NCBI GenBank assembly: GCA_018241405.1
Contig: JAFEDY010000022.1
Location: forward strand, 124,001-188,000
Direction of reading: 5' to 3'
Length of the DNA stretch: 64,000 nucleotides
Source of the DNA: Pseudomonadota bacterium
Lineage (GTDB): Bacteria > Pseudomonadota > Gammaproteobacteria > Burkholderiales > Burkholderiaceae_C
The notes beneath the pieces were generated by a model that saw nothing but the letters and a program-made list of their open reading frames with translations, had not been told where the DNA came from and did no database searches. Positions 27,385 to 36,393 of this stretch are shown piece by piece; positions within the stretch are counted from its first letter, which is position 1; every line of letters begins with the position of its first letter. Position numbers and translations under genes: made by a program.

Positions 27385-27869
27385 ACACGAGCCTTACCCC
27401 GAAGCTGTTGTTCCGCGATATCAAGGTCGGCGACCGGCTGCCGACACTCGAATACAGGGTGACGGCGACGACCGTGGTGCTCGGCGCGCTTGCCAGCCGT
27501 GACTGGCGGCCAATGCATCACGACAAGGACTTCGCCGTTGAGCGAAATGGCACGCGAGACATATTCATCAACACACCGAACAACGCCGCCTGGTTCGAAC
27601 GCTACATCACCGACTGGACCGGCCCCTTCGGCCGCCTTGGGCGCCTGAGCTTCCAGATGAAGACACCTGTCTTCCCCGGCGACGAGATGTGCTTCAGCGG
27701 TGAAGTCAAGGCGCTGACGACCGATGACGCCGGCTGCCACTGGGCAGATCTTGATCTGAGCATAAGCGTCGATGACGAGCTGCGTACGGTGGGTAAGGCG
27801 CGGGTCGCCATCTCCGCCGCGATCGACGACAACCCCTGGCGCCGCAAGGGTGAGCGCTGGCAGCCCTGA
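27381..27869 (+). CDS. MaoC-like hydratase subunit, catalytic half
   Basis: 162-residue hot-dog protein. The hydratase motif is visible in LASRDWRPMHHDKDFA, with the Asp and His that activate water. FINTPNNAAWFERYITDW follows. Coupled by a 4-bp overlap to the other half, forming a likely heterodimer analogous to ChsH1/ChsH2-type enoyl-CoA hydratases. It would add water to the enoyl-CoA made by the dehydrogenases on either side of it. Confidence 0.85.
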   Translation: MNTSLTPKLLFRDIKVGDRLPTLEYRVTATTVVLGALASRDWRPMHHDKDFAVERNGTRDIFINTPNNAAWFERYITDWTGPFGRLGRLSFQMKTPVFPGDEMCFSGEVKALTTDDAGCHWADLDLSISVDDELRTVGKARVAISAAIDDNPWRRKGERWQP

Positions 27870-27918
27870 GAGCGGCTTGACCGCAACCAGAACAACCACT
27901 GAATCGAAAGAGGTCATC

Positions 27919-29079
27919 ATGGATCTGATATTTACTCACGAACAGAACATGTTGCGTGACATGGCGCACAACCTGTGCAGCGATTTCAGCGGCGTCGATG
28001 TGGTACGCACAATGGAAAACGATCCGATCGGCATGCCGGCGGATCTGTGGACGCAGATGCAGGAAACGGGGCTGCTCGGCATGCGCATCCCAGAGGCCAA
28101 CGGCGGTATGGGGCTGAGCCTGCTCGACTGCGCGGTGATCTACGAGCAGCTCGGCAGATTCCTCGCTCCGGGGCCGTACTTCTCGAGCACGGTCATGAGC
28201 GCCGGCGCACTGGTTCACTCGGCCGACACCGTGTGGCAAACCAAGCTGCTGCCCGCAATCGCCGCGGGCGAGATGATCGTCGTCCCTGCGTGGACGGAGC
28301 CCGACAATGGCTTTGGTGCGGCCGGTGTGCAGATGCGAGCGCGCCGTGAAGGCGACGGCTACGTGCTCGATGGTGTGAAGCGTCATGTGTTTCACGCCCG
28401 CGCCGCCCACAAGCTGCTCGTTCTTGCCCGGACGGGCGATACAGAGGAGGCTGTCTCCCTGTTTATCGTCGACGCGGACAGCGCTGGCCTCGAATATACG
28501 CAGCAGAAAAGCATGGCCTCCGACACCCAGTACAGGCTCGTTTTCGACAAGGTGAGGGTGCCGCTGTCCGGCCTTGTCGGTCAGGAGAACGCGGGCTGGA
28601 AGGCCTGGGACGCGGCCATGCGCGAAGGCATCGTGCTCCTCGCCGCCTGGGCTGCGGGCGGTGCCGAGCGCGCACTCGAAATCACGGTTCAGTACGCCAA
28701 GGACCGCGAGCAGTTCGGCAAGCCGATCGGCGCCTTTCAGGCGCTCGCCCATTACATGGCCGATGCCAGTGCGGTGGTCGAAGGTGCGAAGACGCTTGTG
28801 CTGGAGGCGGCCTGGGCACACAGCGCCGGAAAGCCGATTGAGCGGCTCGCGCCAATGGCCAAACTTTTCGCATGCAAGGCCTTCCGCGACGTGACCACGA
28901 TGGCGCAACAGGTCCACGGCGGTATCGGCTTCACGCTCGATTACGACATCCAGCTCTACTACCGTCGTGCCAAGCAGTTGCAGATGAACTGGTGGGATTC
29001 GCGTTATCTCGAGCAGCTGATTGCCGACGAGATCCTCGACGGTACGGGTAGAACCATCGAGGATCCCTTCACCGTGTGA
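27919..29079 (+). CDS. acyl-CoA dehydrogenase, second copy (probable beta partner)
   Basis: 386 residues starting at the ATG at 27919 after AAAGAGG. Acyl-CoA dehydrogenase fold with FAD contact segments (WTEPDNGFGAAG) and QVHGGIGFTLDYDIQLYYRRAKQ near the C-terminus. It lacks the C-terminal GTSEIQ-like motif of the first copy, the pattern of the partner subunit in heterotetrameric dehydrogenases. Lies after the hydratase pair. Confidence 0.87.
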   Translation: MDLIFTHEQNMLRDMAHNLCSDFSGVDVVRTMENDPIGMPADLWTQMQETGLLGMRIPEANGGMGLSLLDCAVIYEQLGRFLAPGPYFSSTVMSAGALVHSADTVWQTKLLPAIAAGEMIVVPAWTEPDNGFGAAGVQMRARREGDGYVLDGVKRHVFHARAAHKLLVLARTGDTEEAVSLFIVDADSAGLEYTQQKSMASDTQYRLVFDKVRVPLSGLVGQENAGWKAWDAAMREGIVLLAAWAAGGAERALEITVQYAKDREQFGKPIGAFQALAHYMADASAVVEGAKTLVLEAAWAHSAGKPIERLAPMAKLFACKAFRDVTTMAQQVHGGIGFTLDYDIQLYYRRAKQLQMNWWDSRYLEQLIADEILDGTGRTIEDPFTV

Positions 29080-29112
29080 GCACGACTACCCCATCCCTGA
29101 GCGAGTGCACGT

Positions 29113-29865
29113 ATGGCAAAACCGAACGCCAATTATGGAAAGGGCATTTTCCGCCGGCGGATTTTCGTACGCGGTGAGCCAGGCATTGTGACGGTGGAGC
29201 TCGAAGACGGTAATCACGGTTTTCGAGTCCGCCTTGAGCATGATGGCGAGGTGGTGACGGACATCAAGGTAGACGCCGTCCGTTACCCCTTCAATACCTG
29301 CCCCGAGGCGATCACGCCCTTGCGTCGCATCGTCGGCTTTCCGCTTTGCGGCGACGCTCAAGCGCTGCGTGACCGCGCCGTGCCGGGTGAGAACTGCACG
29401 CACATGTTCGACATGACCGCGCTGGCCATTGCCCATGTCGGGCAGGAAAACGCGGTGCTGGACTACCTCATGGCTGTAGAAGACCAAGGCGAGGCGCCGG
29501 CACGCGTGGAAGTTCACTGCAACGGACAAATCGTCCACGCATGGAGGGTCAAGGATCATCAGATCGTTTTTCCATCGGCGCTGGCAGGTAAACCCATGAT
29601 GCGCGGTTTCCACGCCTGGGCTTCGCACGCCTTCAACGCCCCCGAACTCCAGGCGGCAATCGCTCTGCAACGAGCCTACTTCGTTGCCCAAAGCAGACGC
29701 TATGACTTCGACCCTCCCGAAGCCAACCCTGGAATCGGCGATGGGATGCCTCAGGGCTCCTGCTACACCTACAACCACGGTGCGGTCGAACGCGCGCAGC
29801 GCAGAGCAGGAACGGTCCGCGACTTCACCCACACCCCCGAAAAGCTTCTCCGCTTCGAACCCTGA
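29113..29865 (+). CDS. DUF2889 family protein
   Basis: 250 residues matching the DUF2889 pattern: RRRIFVRGEPGIVTVELEDG, a short HDGEVV segment, RYPFNTCPEAITPLRRIVG, and CTHMFDMTALAIAH. No biochemical function is known to me. In my recollection the family turns up next to acyl-CoA and aromatic or terpenoid catabolism genes. It sits in the middle of the operon between the second dehydrogenase and a pair of CoA-transferases, so it should be part of the same pathway, perhaps binding a CoA ester. Confidence 0.75.
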   Translation: MAKPNANYGKGIFRRRIFVRGEPGIVTVELEDGNHGFRVRLEHDGEVVTDIKVDAVRYPFNTCPEAITPLRRIVGFPLCGDAQALRDRAVPGENCTHMFDMTALAIAHVGQENAVLDYLMAVEDQGEAPARVEVHCNGQIVHAWRVKDHQIVFPSALAGKPMMRGFHAWASHAFNAPELQAAIALQRAYFVAQSRRYDFDPPEANPGIGDGMPQGSCYTYNHGAVERAQRRAGTVRDFTHTPEKLLRFEP

Positions 29866-29880
29866 ACGAGGACATCCCGA

Positions 29881-31113
29881 ATGACCGACAGCAAGCAACC
29901 GCAAGGAAAAGGCGCGCTCGACGGCCTGCTCGTCCTGGACTTCGGCCAGGGTGTGTCCGCGCCGCATTGCGCCCGCCTGTTCGCGGACTACGGTGCAGAT
30001 GTCATCAAGATCGAGCCTCGCCATGGCGACGCGGCGCGCAGCAGCGGGCCCTACCCGGGGGATCAGCCCCATCCCGAGCGCAGCGGCCTGTTCTTCTTTC
30101 ATAACACGAACAAGCGTGGCGTCACCTGCAAGGTCTCGCACCCCGAGGGGCGTGCGTTGTTTATGGATCTCGTCAGGCGGGCAGACGTACTGATCGAGAA
30201 CAACCTGCCGGCACAGATGCGCGAATGGGGGATCGATTTTCCGACCCTCGCCGAAATCAACCCAAAGCTGGTGATGATCTCAATCACGCCCTTTGGTCAG
30301 ACCGGCCCCTACAGCGAGTGGCATGGACACGATCTCAACGCCTACCACCTGTCGGGCGCAAGCGCGCGCTACTGTGGTCGCCCGGGTGAGATGCCACTTG
30401 AGCACGGCACGTTCTCGGCCGACTACTTCGGCTCGGTCGCTGCAGCCGCCTGGGGGCTCGCCGCCGTCATTGGCCGTGACCTGGTCGGTGGCGGTCAACA
30501 AGTCGATGTGTCATGTGCCGAGGCGATTGCAGCGGCTTTCGTCGGCGGGCAGAACATCGGAGGGCTCGCGCAGGACGGACGCTGGGACTCGCGCACCGGC
30601 GTGGGGATGCCACTCGGCGCCCCTGCGACGATCCTTCCATGCAAGGACGGCCATGTCTGGATGCTCGCCCTAGAGCCGGGACAGTGGAAAGGGCTATGCA
30701 AGGTAATGGGCGACCCGGAGTGGGCCAGCCTGGAGATGTTCAATGACATGTATACGCGTGCGCAAAACGCCGACCTCATCTACGACCTGATGAGCGACTG
30801 GCTGATGGCGCACGGCAAGATGGAAATCATGGAGCAGTGCCAGGCGGCCGGTTGCCCGGTCACTGCGGTCTTCACCATTGAGGAAGCGGCGCGCCACCCC
30901 CATCTCCACGCCCGTGACTACTTCGTCGACATAGAGCACCCCGAGCTTGGACGGTTGCATTGCCTAGGCGCCCCCTTCAAGTTGCCTGCGGTTCCGGGTG
31001 GGCCGCGCACCGCTGCACCACTGCTCGGTGAGCACAACCGGGAAGTCTACTCAGGGCTGCTCGGCAGAACCGCCGCCGAACTCGACCACCTCGGCGCAAT
31101 CGGCGCAATCTGA
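29881..31113 (+). CDS. class III CoA-transferase, copy 2 (first of a pair)
   Basis: 410 residues, N-terminus LLVLDFGQGVSAPHCARLFADYGADVIKI (key parts LDFGQGVSAPHCARLFADYG and VIKIEPRHGD), then NTNKRGVTCKVSHPEGRALF and ISITPFGQTGPYSEWHGHD. Class III fold. The next gene is another class III transferase after a 21-bp gap, the arrangement of hetero-oligomeric transferases such as BbsEF (succinyl-CoA:benzylsuccinate). Likely half of an alpha2-beta2 enzyme. Confidence 0.88.
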   Translation: MTDSKQPQGKGALDGLLVLDFGQGVSAPHCARLFADYGADVIKIEPRHGDAARSSGPYPGDQPHPERSGLFFFHNTNKRGVTCKVSHPEGRALFMDLVRRADVLIENNLPAQMREWGIDFPTLAEINPKLVMISITPFGQTGPYSEWHGHDLNAYHLSGASARYCGRPGEMPLEHGTFSADYFGSVAAAAWGLAAVIGRDLVGGGQQVDVSCAEAIAAAFVGGQNIGGLAQDGRWDSRTGVGMPLGAPATILPCKDGHVWMLALEPGQWKGLCKVMGDPEWASLEMFNDMYTRAQNADLIYDLMSDWLMAHGKMEIMEQCQAAGCPVTAVFTIEEAARHPHLHARDYFVDIEHPELGRLHCLGAPFKLPAVPGGPRTAAPLLGEHNREVYSGLLGRTAAELDHLGAIGAI

Positions 31114-31134
31114 GTGCACAGACAGGATCAAGTC

Positions 31135-32355
31135 ATGTCGAACAAGCTCCCACTGCAAGGCACCCGCGTCATCAACTTCGGCTGGGTGTGGGCTGGGCCG
31201 GTCGTCGGCCAAACGCTCGGTTTCCTCGGCGCAGAGGTGCTCAAAATCGAATCGCGCGCCCGCGTCGACATGACGCGCAACCTGCCACCCTTCGCCGAGG
31301 GCATCGCCGACCCGAATCGCAGCCTCTCCAACCATGCCTGCTGGGCGGGCAACGGCTCGGTGACCATCGACCTAAAGCACGCCGAAGGCCGCGCCCTGGC
31401 CCTGCGCCTGATCGCGGAGTCGGATGTGGTCATCGAGAATTTCGGCCCGGGCGTCATGGAGCGGCTGGGTTTCGGCTACGAAGCTCTGCGTGCTGTCAAG
31501 GACGACATCATCCTGTTCTCGATGCCTGCAGCCGGCCTCTATGGTCCGCTCGAGCATGTACGTACCTATGGCCTGAGCCTGACATCGCTCACCGGCCTCG
31601 ACAGCCTTGTCGGCTACAAGGGCGAAGCACCGATCCCGGTTGAGAATGCCTATTCCGATCCCTTCGCGGGGATCTTCGGCGGCTTCGCAATCCTCACCGC
31701 TTTGCATCACCGCCGCCGGTCCGGCCAGGGTCAGCACATCGATTTCTCGCAACAGGAAGCGGTGATGCAGATGGTTGGGCCCGCCTACATGGACTACCTG
31801 TTCAACGGCCGTTCGGGCGCTCCGAAAGGCAACGAGCATCCGACCGGGGCGATGGCGCCTCATGGTGTCTTTCCGTGCGGCGGGAATGACCGCTGGATCG
31901 CGATCGCGATCGCGGGCGACAACGAATGGGCAGCGCTGGTGGAGGTGATGGGGCGGCCCGAATGGGCCATTGATGCAGCCCTGGCGACCACCGATGGACG
32001 CCTGCGGGCAATCGATCGGATTCACGAGGCAATCGCAGCCTGGAGCCTCAGCTTCGATGCCCACGCACTCGCTGAACGCCTGCAGGCATCTGGCATCGCT
32101 GCAAGTTCTGTGCTGAAGGTCGCGGACCTGCTCGAGGATCCACACTATCGCGCCCGCGGCACGTTCATCGAGGTCACGCACCCGCTCGGGTTCCGCGAGA
32201 CGATCTACGGCCCCTACGTCAAGCTCAGCAGGACACCCGCTCGGGTGTCACCCGGCCCGGTCATGGGGCAGGACAACGACAGGGCCTTCCTGGAAATCCT
32301 GAAGCTGCCCCCTGAGGAGTACCAGCGTCTGAAAGACGCCCGCGTGATTCACTGA
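31135..32355 (+). CDS. class III CoA-transferase, copy 3 (second of a pair)
   Basis: 406 residues from the ATG at 31135 (a GTG at 31114 immediately after the previous stop is also in frame). INFGWVWAGPVVGQTLGFLGAEVLKI shows the family start (INFGWVWAGPVVGQTLGFLG), followed by NGSVTIDLKHAEGRALALRL and VIENFGPGVMERLGFGYEAL. Its N-terminal segment WVWAGP resembles that of the BbsF/phthalate-transferase type. Probably the partner of the preceding gene. Confidence 0.88.
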   Translation: MSNKLPLQGTRVINFGWVWAGPVVGQTLGFLGAEVLKIESRARVDMTRNLPPFAEGIADPNRSLSNHACWAGNGSVTIDLKHAEGRALALRLIAESDVVIENFGPGVMERLGFGYEALRAVKDDIILFSMPAAGLYGPLEHVRTYGLSLTSLTGLDSLVGYKGEAPIPVENAYSDPFAGIFGGFAILTALHHRRRSGQGQHIDFSQQEAVMQMVGPAYMDYLFNGRSGAPKGNEHPTGAMAPHGVFPCGGNDRWIAIAIAGDNEWAALVEVMGRPEWAIDAALATTDGRLRAIDRIHEAIAAWSLSFDAHALAERLQASGIAASSVLKVADLLEDPHYRARGTFIEVTHPLGFRETIYGPYVKLSRTPARVSPGPVMGQDNDRAFLEILKLPPEEYQRLKDARVIH

Positions 32356-32420
32356 CCAGCGACCCCATCCCTGCTTCCTTCCCGACGGTCCGAACGCAAA
32401 CGATACGGAGACACAAAACC

Positions 32421-33344
32421 ATGAAATTTGCACTGGCAACACCTGCACTGAACACCTATCCGGCCGCGATGGCTCCTTGGGAGCCGCGTGCGGGAGGAGT
32501 CGATATCCTGCGCTATGCGCGTAAGGCGGACTCGCTGAGCTGGAACTGGCTGACTCTGCCGGAGCATATCGTGATGCCCAGCGAGATGAAGGAAGTCATG
32601 GGGCCGCGCTGGGCCGAGAGCATCGTCGCCGCGGCGACCCTGATGGGGGCAACCGAACGCATCCACATGCTCACCTACATCTTGCCGCTTCCCTATCGGC
32701 ACCCCCTGCTGCTGGCCAAGCAAATCGCCACGATGGAGTTCCTGGCCGGCGGCCGGTTCACCCTCGGCACCGCAGTCGGTCATCTGGAAAAGGAGTTCGA
32801 GGCGCTGGGGATTCCCTTCAACAAGCGCGGAGCGATGACTGACGAATACCTGGCGGCGATGAAGGTGGCCTGGACGTCCGACAACCCCGAATTCGAAGGC
32901 GAATTCGTGCGCTTCAAGGACATCACCGTCGAACCCAAGCCGGTTCAGAAGCCGCACCCGCCGATCTTCATCGGTGGAAACTCCAAACCGGCCATGCGCC
33001 GTGCCGCCGAACACGGGGACGGCTGGATCCCATGGCTGGTCACGAGCGAAGACCTGCCCGACTGCATTGCTTACATGAAGAGCCTGCCGGCGTACGAGGC
33101 CAAGGCAGACCGCTTCGAGATCCTCGTCACCACGACTGCATACAAGGTCGAGGACTACTCGCACGCCGAATCCAGCGAAACACAGATTTCGAGCGACCGC
33201 GACAGCGTGCTGCGCGAGATCGAGGCTTTGCAGAAGGCCGGTGCGACCTCGGTGCAGGTAATGCCGCCACGCTTCGATGCCATCGATCAGACCCTCGACT
33301 GGATCGAGTGGTACGACCAGGAAATCATCCCAAACTTCCGCTGA
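32421..33344 (+). CDS. LLM-class (luciferase-like) oxidoreductase, probably F420-dependent, copy 1
   Basis: 307 residues with the bacterial-luciferase TIM barrel and the sequence of the TIGR03619-type F420-dependent group: LTLPEHIVMP, LPLPYRHPLLLAKQIATMEF, LAGGRFTLGTAVGHLEKEFE, PPIFIGGNSKPAMRRAAEHG, DGWIPWL. Members use F420 or FMN. The F420 biosynthesis operon at 57.7-63.1 kb and a second copy at 52.7 kb favour F420. It lies inside the acyl-CoA operon, so it probably oxidises an alcohol or reduces an enoyl intermediate. Which of these cannot be told. Confidence 0.85.
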   Translation: MKFALATPALNTYPAAMAPWEPRAGGVDILRYARKADSLSWNWLTLPEHIVMPSEMKEVMGPRWAESIVAAATLMGATERIHMLTYILPLPYRHPLLLAKQIATMEFLAGGRFTLGTAVGHLEKEFEALGIPFNKRGAMTDEYLAAMKVAWTSDNPEFEGEFVRFKDITVEPKPVQKPHPPIFIGGNSKPAMRRAAEHGDGWIPWLVTSEDLPDCIAYMKSLPAYEAKADRFEILVTTTAYKVEDYSHAESSETQISSDRDSVLREIEALQKAGATSVQVMPPRFDAIDQTLDWIEWYDQEIIPNFR

Positions 33345-33407
33345 ACGAACGACAACCATTGCAGCCCGCCTTGCGGCAGCGGTGGCCACTCTTCCGAGGA
33401 TGCATGC

Positions 33408-34238
33408 ATGACCGAAGACCTCCGTTACCTGAAATTCCGCACTGAAGACAACGTCGGAATCATCACCCTAAACCGCCCCGAGAAGCTCAACGCTCTCAGC
33501 TGGGAACTGGTCGAGGAGCTCGCCGCCCTGTTGCGCCGCCTTCGCTACGACGACGATGTGCGCTGCATCCTGCTACATGGCGCCGGGCGCTCGTTCTGTG
33601 CCGGCGGCGACGTAGACTGGATCTCCGGCGAAGGCGACCGCCCGATGCCGGGCACCTCCGATCCTTCGCGCCCGATACCCCGCTCCCAACGCATGACGCC
33701 TGGTGGCCCGTTCATGGACGTGACCCGGCAGCTGGTGGCTGTCGATAAGCCTATCGTCGCAGCAATCCACGGCCACGCGGTTGGTGCCGGCCTCGCCTAC
33801 GCGATCGTCTGTGATCGCCGCTTCGGCGATACCACCACCAAGATGTCGGCGATCTTCACCAACGTCGGTGTCGCACCCGACTGCGGCCTGTCCTGGTTCC
33901 TTCCACGCGTGGTTGGACTGCCGACCGCGCTGATGATGGTCGAGACCGGTAAGGTCTTCAAGGCCGACGATTGCAAGGCACTCGGACTGATTGATGAACT
34001 TGTCCCGGAGGGGCAGAGCTTCGAGGCGGCCTTCGAATACGCGCGTACGCTCGCCAGCCGTGCCTCCGTCGCGGTGTCCATGGCCAGACGCATGGTGTTG
34101 ATGGGGCAGACCGCGACCCTCGAGCAAATCCTCGACTATGAAGGCATCGCGGGCGTGATCGTTGCCTCGACCCTTGATGCCAAGGAAGGCACGCAATCCT
34201 TCCTCGAGCGCCGCAAGGCGGTGTACCGGGGTATCTGA
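33408..34238 (+). CDS. enoyl-CoA hydratase/isomerase (crotonase), PaaG-like copy 1
   Basis: 276 residues. Crotonase fold with oxyanion-hole segments FCAGGDVDW and HGHAVGAGLAYAI. At the active site it reads FTNVGVAPDCGLSWFLPRVVG: the first glutamate of classical hydratases is missing, but the Asp in VAPD is kept, as in PaaG-type isomerases. So double-bond isomerisation is as likely as hydration. Follows LLM copy 1 by 63 bp. Confidence 0.85.
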   Translation: MTEDLRYLKFRTEDNVGIITLNRPEKLNALSWELVEELAALLRRLRYDDDVRCILLHGAGRSFCAGGDVDWISGEGDRPMPGTSDPSRPIPRSQRMTPGGPFMDVTRQLVAVDKPIVAAIHGHAVGAGLAYAIVCDRRFGDTTTKMSAIFTNVGVAPDCGLSWFLPRVVGLPTALMMVETGKVFKADDCKALGLIDELVPEGQSFEAAFEYARTLASRASVAVSMARRMVLMGQTATLEQILDYEGIAGVIVASTLDAKEGTQSFLERRKAVYRGI

Positions 34239-34261
34239 ACTCAGCGCAAAAGGATTTGGCC

Positions 34262-34855
34262 ATGATATCTCCCCACATCAATGCCCCAGCGGGGGGCGAG
34301 GATCAGCGAGTCACCCTGGCGGACCTGCAGAAACAGGTTCAGGTGCTGCAGGACATCGAGGCGATAAAGCGTCTCAAGCACGCCTACTTCAGGGCCATCG
34401 ACAGCGCAGACCTTGCGCTGATGAACACGCTTGTGACCCTGGACGTCAAGGTCCATTTCGTGGGGGGTGACTACGAGTGGCGCCTCAACGGGCGCGATGA
34501 ATACATCGAGGCGGTAGGCTGCAACTTCAACTCGGAAGTCATCGCGCAGCATAACGGTCACCACCCCGAGATCACCATCATCAACGATACGGAGGCCGAA
34601 GGTATCTGGTATCTGCATGACAACTTCTACAACCTGCGCGCGAAGTTGTTCACTACGGGCTCGGCCTTCTACCATGACCGCTACCGCAAGGTGGACGGGC
34701 AGTGGCGGATCGCAAGCACACGGTACACGCGGCACTACGAGATCGTCACCCCAATCGAGACCGTGCCAAACATCACGGTTCACTACCTTGGCAAGCACGG
34801 GCGCGTCATTGACAAGGATTGCCATACAGGCGCCCTGTGCAAGGACGTTCAGTGA
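34262..34855 (+). CDS. SnoaL/NTF2-like protein
   Basis: 197 residues; start at the ATG at 34262 preceded by AAAAGGA (a TTG at 34256 is in frame). An N-terminal coiled segment (LADLQKQVQVLQDIEAIKRLKHAYFRAID, core LQKQVQVLQDIEAIKRLKHA) leads into an NTF2-like cone fold with FYHDRYRKVDGQWRIASTRY. Many such proteins are isomerases, dehydratases or binding proteins (scytalone dehydratase, ketosteroid isomerase). A catalytic Asp-Tyr set cannot be assigned with certainty. Probably a cyclic-ketone isomerase or cyclase-like enzyme; inferred only. Confidence 0.75.
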   Translation: MISPHINAPAGGEDQRVTLADLQKQVQVLQDIEAIKRLKHAYFRAIDSADLALMNTLVTLDVKVHFVGGDYEWRLNGRDEYIEAVGCNFNSEVIAQHNGHHPEITIINDTEAEGIWYLHDNFYNLRAKLFTTGSAFYHDRYRKVDGQWRIASTRYTRHYEIVTPIETVPNITVHYLGKHGRVIDKDCHTGALCKDVQ

Positions 34856-34980
34856 ATCCTGGGCATGGCCTGCACGTCCGCGTTCACACGTTTGGGTGAT
34901 GCGCGCGAACGCCCGGCGCCGTATGGTTAGGGACATCGAACGCCAAAGCCGAGCCCCGGCACCCCGTCTAGGATCAAACC

Positions 34981-35859
34981 ATGAAACCGGCACCCTTCGA
35001 GTACTACGCCCCGTCCTCGCTGACCGACGCGGTTGATCTGCTCGCCCAACTCGACGCCGACGGATGCGACATGAAGATCATCGCCGGGGGGCAGAGCCTC
35101 ATGCCAATGCTTGCGTTACGGGTAGCGCGACCCGAGGCGCTGGTCGACCTCCGTTTGCTCGGGGAGCTTGACTACATCCGCAAGCAAGAGGACGGTACGC
35201 TCGCAATCGGCGCCATGACGAGCAAGCAGGCTGCGGTGGATTCGCCGCTGGTCAAGGACGCGCAACCGCTGTTCCATGCCGCCACGGAGCTAGTGGGCCA
35301 CCGCCAGATCCGCAACAGAGGATCGGTCGGCGGATCCTTCGCGCATGCCGATCCCGCTTCGGAGTATCCCGCTGTGGCGCTTGTGCTCGACACCGAATTC
35401 GATGCCAGCGGGCACAACGGCCCACGCACGATTCCTGCGCAGGATTTTTTCGTCACCTACATGACCACTGCGCTCGAATCCACCGATATCCTCACCGCGG
35501 TGCGCTTTGCGCCTTTCCCGTATGGACGCCGCTGGGCCATCCAGGAGTTCTCGCGCCGCAACGGTGATCTCGCGCTCGCCGGTGTGGCCCTTGCCTTCAA
35601 TATCGAAGCTGGCTTGTGCCGCGACGTGCGCATTGCAGCCTTTGGCGTCGAGGCGACCGCCGTCCGCCTGACTGCGGCCGAGCAGATGCTCGAAGGACGC
35701 CCTGCGCAGGGCGTCGAGTTCGAACGCGCGGGCAAGATTGCGGCGGCGGCGCTCGATGATCCGATGAGTTGCATCCATGCCTCGTCCGAATACCGTCGCC
35801 ATCTCGTTGGTGTACTGACCGCACGCGCGCTTGGCGAAGCCGCCGCACGCAGCAACTGA
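34981..35859 (+). CDS. molybdenum hydroxylase FAD subunit (CoxM/HcrB-like)
   Basis: 292 residues of the medium subunit of xanthine dehydrogenase-family enzymes. FAD is bound by AGGQSLMPMLALRVARPEALVD (IAGGQSLMPML) and TELVGHRQIRNRGSVGGSFAHADPA. It passes electrons from the Mo centre via the Fe-S subunit to an acceptor. First gene of the order M-S-L (FAD, Fe-S, Mo), as in carbon monoxide dehydrogenase clusters, but see the large subunit. Confidence 0.9.
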   Translation: MKPAPFEYYAPSSLTDAVDLLAQLDADGCDMKIIAGGQSLMPMLALRVARPEALVDLRLLGELDYIRKQEDGTLAIGAMTSKQAAVDSPLVKDAQPLFHAATELVGHRQIRNRGSVGGSFAHADPASEYPAVALVLDTEFDASGHNGPRTIPAQDFFVTYMTTALESTDILTAVRFAPFPYGRRWAIQEFSRRNGDLALAGVALAFNIEAGLCRDVRIAAFGVEATAVRLTAAEQMLEGRPAQGVEFERAGKIAAAALDDPMSCIHASSEYRRHLVGVLTARALGEAAARSN

Positions 35860-35882
35860 TCAACCGAACCTGGGAAGCACTC

Positions 35883-36377
35883 ATGGCCAGCAAACAGCGC
35901 ATCGAAGTCCGGGTAAATGAAACCACATACGTCCGTGAGGTCGAGCCCCGCCTGACGCTCGCCGATTTCCTCCGTCACGAACTCCACCTCGGCGGCACAC
36001 ACGTGGGCTGCGAACATGGGATTTGCGGTGCGTGCACGGTTCTGATCGACGGGCATAGCGCGCGCGCATGCCTCACCCTGGCAGTGCAGACCGACGGCAG
36101 CGAAGTGACCACGGTCGAAGGCCTTCGTGACCACGACACTGGCGCCCTGCACCCCATCCAGCAGGCCTTCGTGGACGGTCACGGACTGCAGTGCGGCTTC
36201 TGCACACCCGGTTTCATGATGACCACACTGGAGCTGCTGCGTGACATCCCGGATCCGAACGACGATCAGATCAAGGATGCGCTTGGCGGAAACCTGTGCC
36301 GCTGCACCGGCTATCAGTCGATCCTCGATTCGGTGAAGCTCGCCGCACGGCGCATGAAATCGAACGCCCCTACCTGA
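35883..36377 (+). CDS. molybdenum hydroxylase [2Fe-2S] subunit (CoxS-like)
   Basis: 164 residues starting at the ATG at 35883. The plant-ferredoxin-type cluster motif is CEHGICGACTVLIDG with a fourth cysteine following, and the second cluster is held by CGFCTPGFMM and CRCTGY. It transfers electrons between the molybdopterin centre and FAD. Full length for the family. Confidence 0.93.
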   Translation: MASKQRIEVRVNETTYVREVEPRLTLADFLRHELHLGGTHVGCEHGICGACTVLIDGHSARACLTLAVQTDGSEVTTVEGLRDHDTGALHPIQQAFVDGHGLQCGFCTPGFMMTTLELLRDIPDPNDDQIKDALGGNLCRCTGYQSILDSVKLAARRMKSNAPT

Positions 36378-36393
36378 GCATGACGAAAAGACT

